Of a stretch of 13,418 bases of DNA, positions 13,406-13,418 are shown piece by piece. Position numbers and translations under genes: made by a program. The first letter of the stretch is position 1; each line of letters opens with the position of its first letter. Origin of the DNA: Thermoleophilia bacterium (GTDB lineage: Bacteria > Actinomycetota > Thermoleophilia > Gaiellales > Gaiellaceae); NCBI GenBank assembly GCA_025934335.1, contig JAICYG010000066.1, positions 1 to 13,418 of the forward strand, read 5' to 3'. Below the pieces are notes generated by a model. That model was not told the DNA's origin and did not search any database. It was given only the letters and a program-made list of their open reading frames with translations.

Positions 13406-13418
13406 GGGGCGAGGACAC

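Noticed and set aside
13086..13418. Minus-strand open frame overlapping nucS
   Set aside because: It is an alternative-frame shadow rich in Arg/Pro. The NucS motifs are in the other frame.

Overview
The window is very GC-rich and gene-dense. Start codons are often GTG, neighbouring genes overlap by a few bases (GTGA, ATGA), and a NucS/EndoMS mismatch endonuclease is present. The secreted proteins include an Ig-like repeat of the 'GtW...YxWrrC' kind. Together these suggest a high-GC actinomycetote, probably of the Thermoleophilia (Gaiella/Solirubrobacter) type. The phylum is a fairly safe inference; the class is a guess. I see no insertion sequence, phage gene, CRISPR array or rRNA.

Bases 1-2721 (+) are the distal part of a histidine operon: the C-terminal end of HisC fused in frame to HisB, then HisH, HisF and a HisI-HisE fusion. 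Every junction overlaps. These proteins cover most of the route from PR-ATP to histidinol phosphate, but hisA is absent from its usual place between hisH and hisF. hisG and hisD are not in the window.

Bases 2672-6459 (-) run the other way. A 99-residue alpha/beta-barrel-type protein (6459-6160) comes first and is followed by a perfect 12-bp hairpin. Next comes a set of three genes spaced 36 bp apart: a secreted protein with two 82-residue repeats, a secreted amidase-2/PGRP-type peptidoglycan amidase, and a GH15 glucoamylase/trehalase-type hydrolase whose 3' end overlaps hisIE by 50 bp. Upstream of the repeat-protein gene lie three 7-bp direct repeats separated by 4 bp, in the format of an OmpR/PhoP-family response-regulator box.

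Bases 6725-8628 (+) hold an ECF-type sigma factor translationally coupled to a single-pass membrane protein with a large cysteine-containing outer domain, presumably its regulator. This island is visibly less GC-rich than its surroundings. A 302-bp gene-free stretch and a tRNA-Ala(CGC) gene (-) follow.

Bases 9117-12728 (+) encode a secreted Ig-like protein, then two overlapping zinc-type MDR dehydrogenases (the second has Asp where the first catalytic-zinc Cys is expected), then an overlapping AlkZ/YcaQ-like HTH_42 protein. NucS (-) converges on the last gene so closely that the two stop codons share bases. An AlkZ-like putative glycosylase and a mismatch endonuclease thus sit end to end.

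Several enzymes here (HisB, HisH, both dehydrogenases) are shorter than usual for their families. I found no clearly new multi-gene system. The most distinctive items are the HisC-HisB fusion, the sigma/membrane-protein pair, the phased-repeat promoter, and the dehydrogenase with an altered zinc site.
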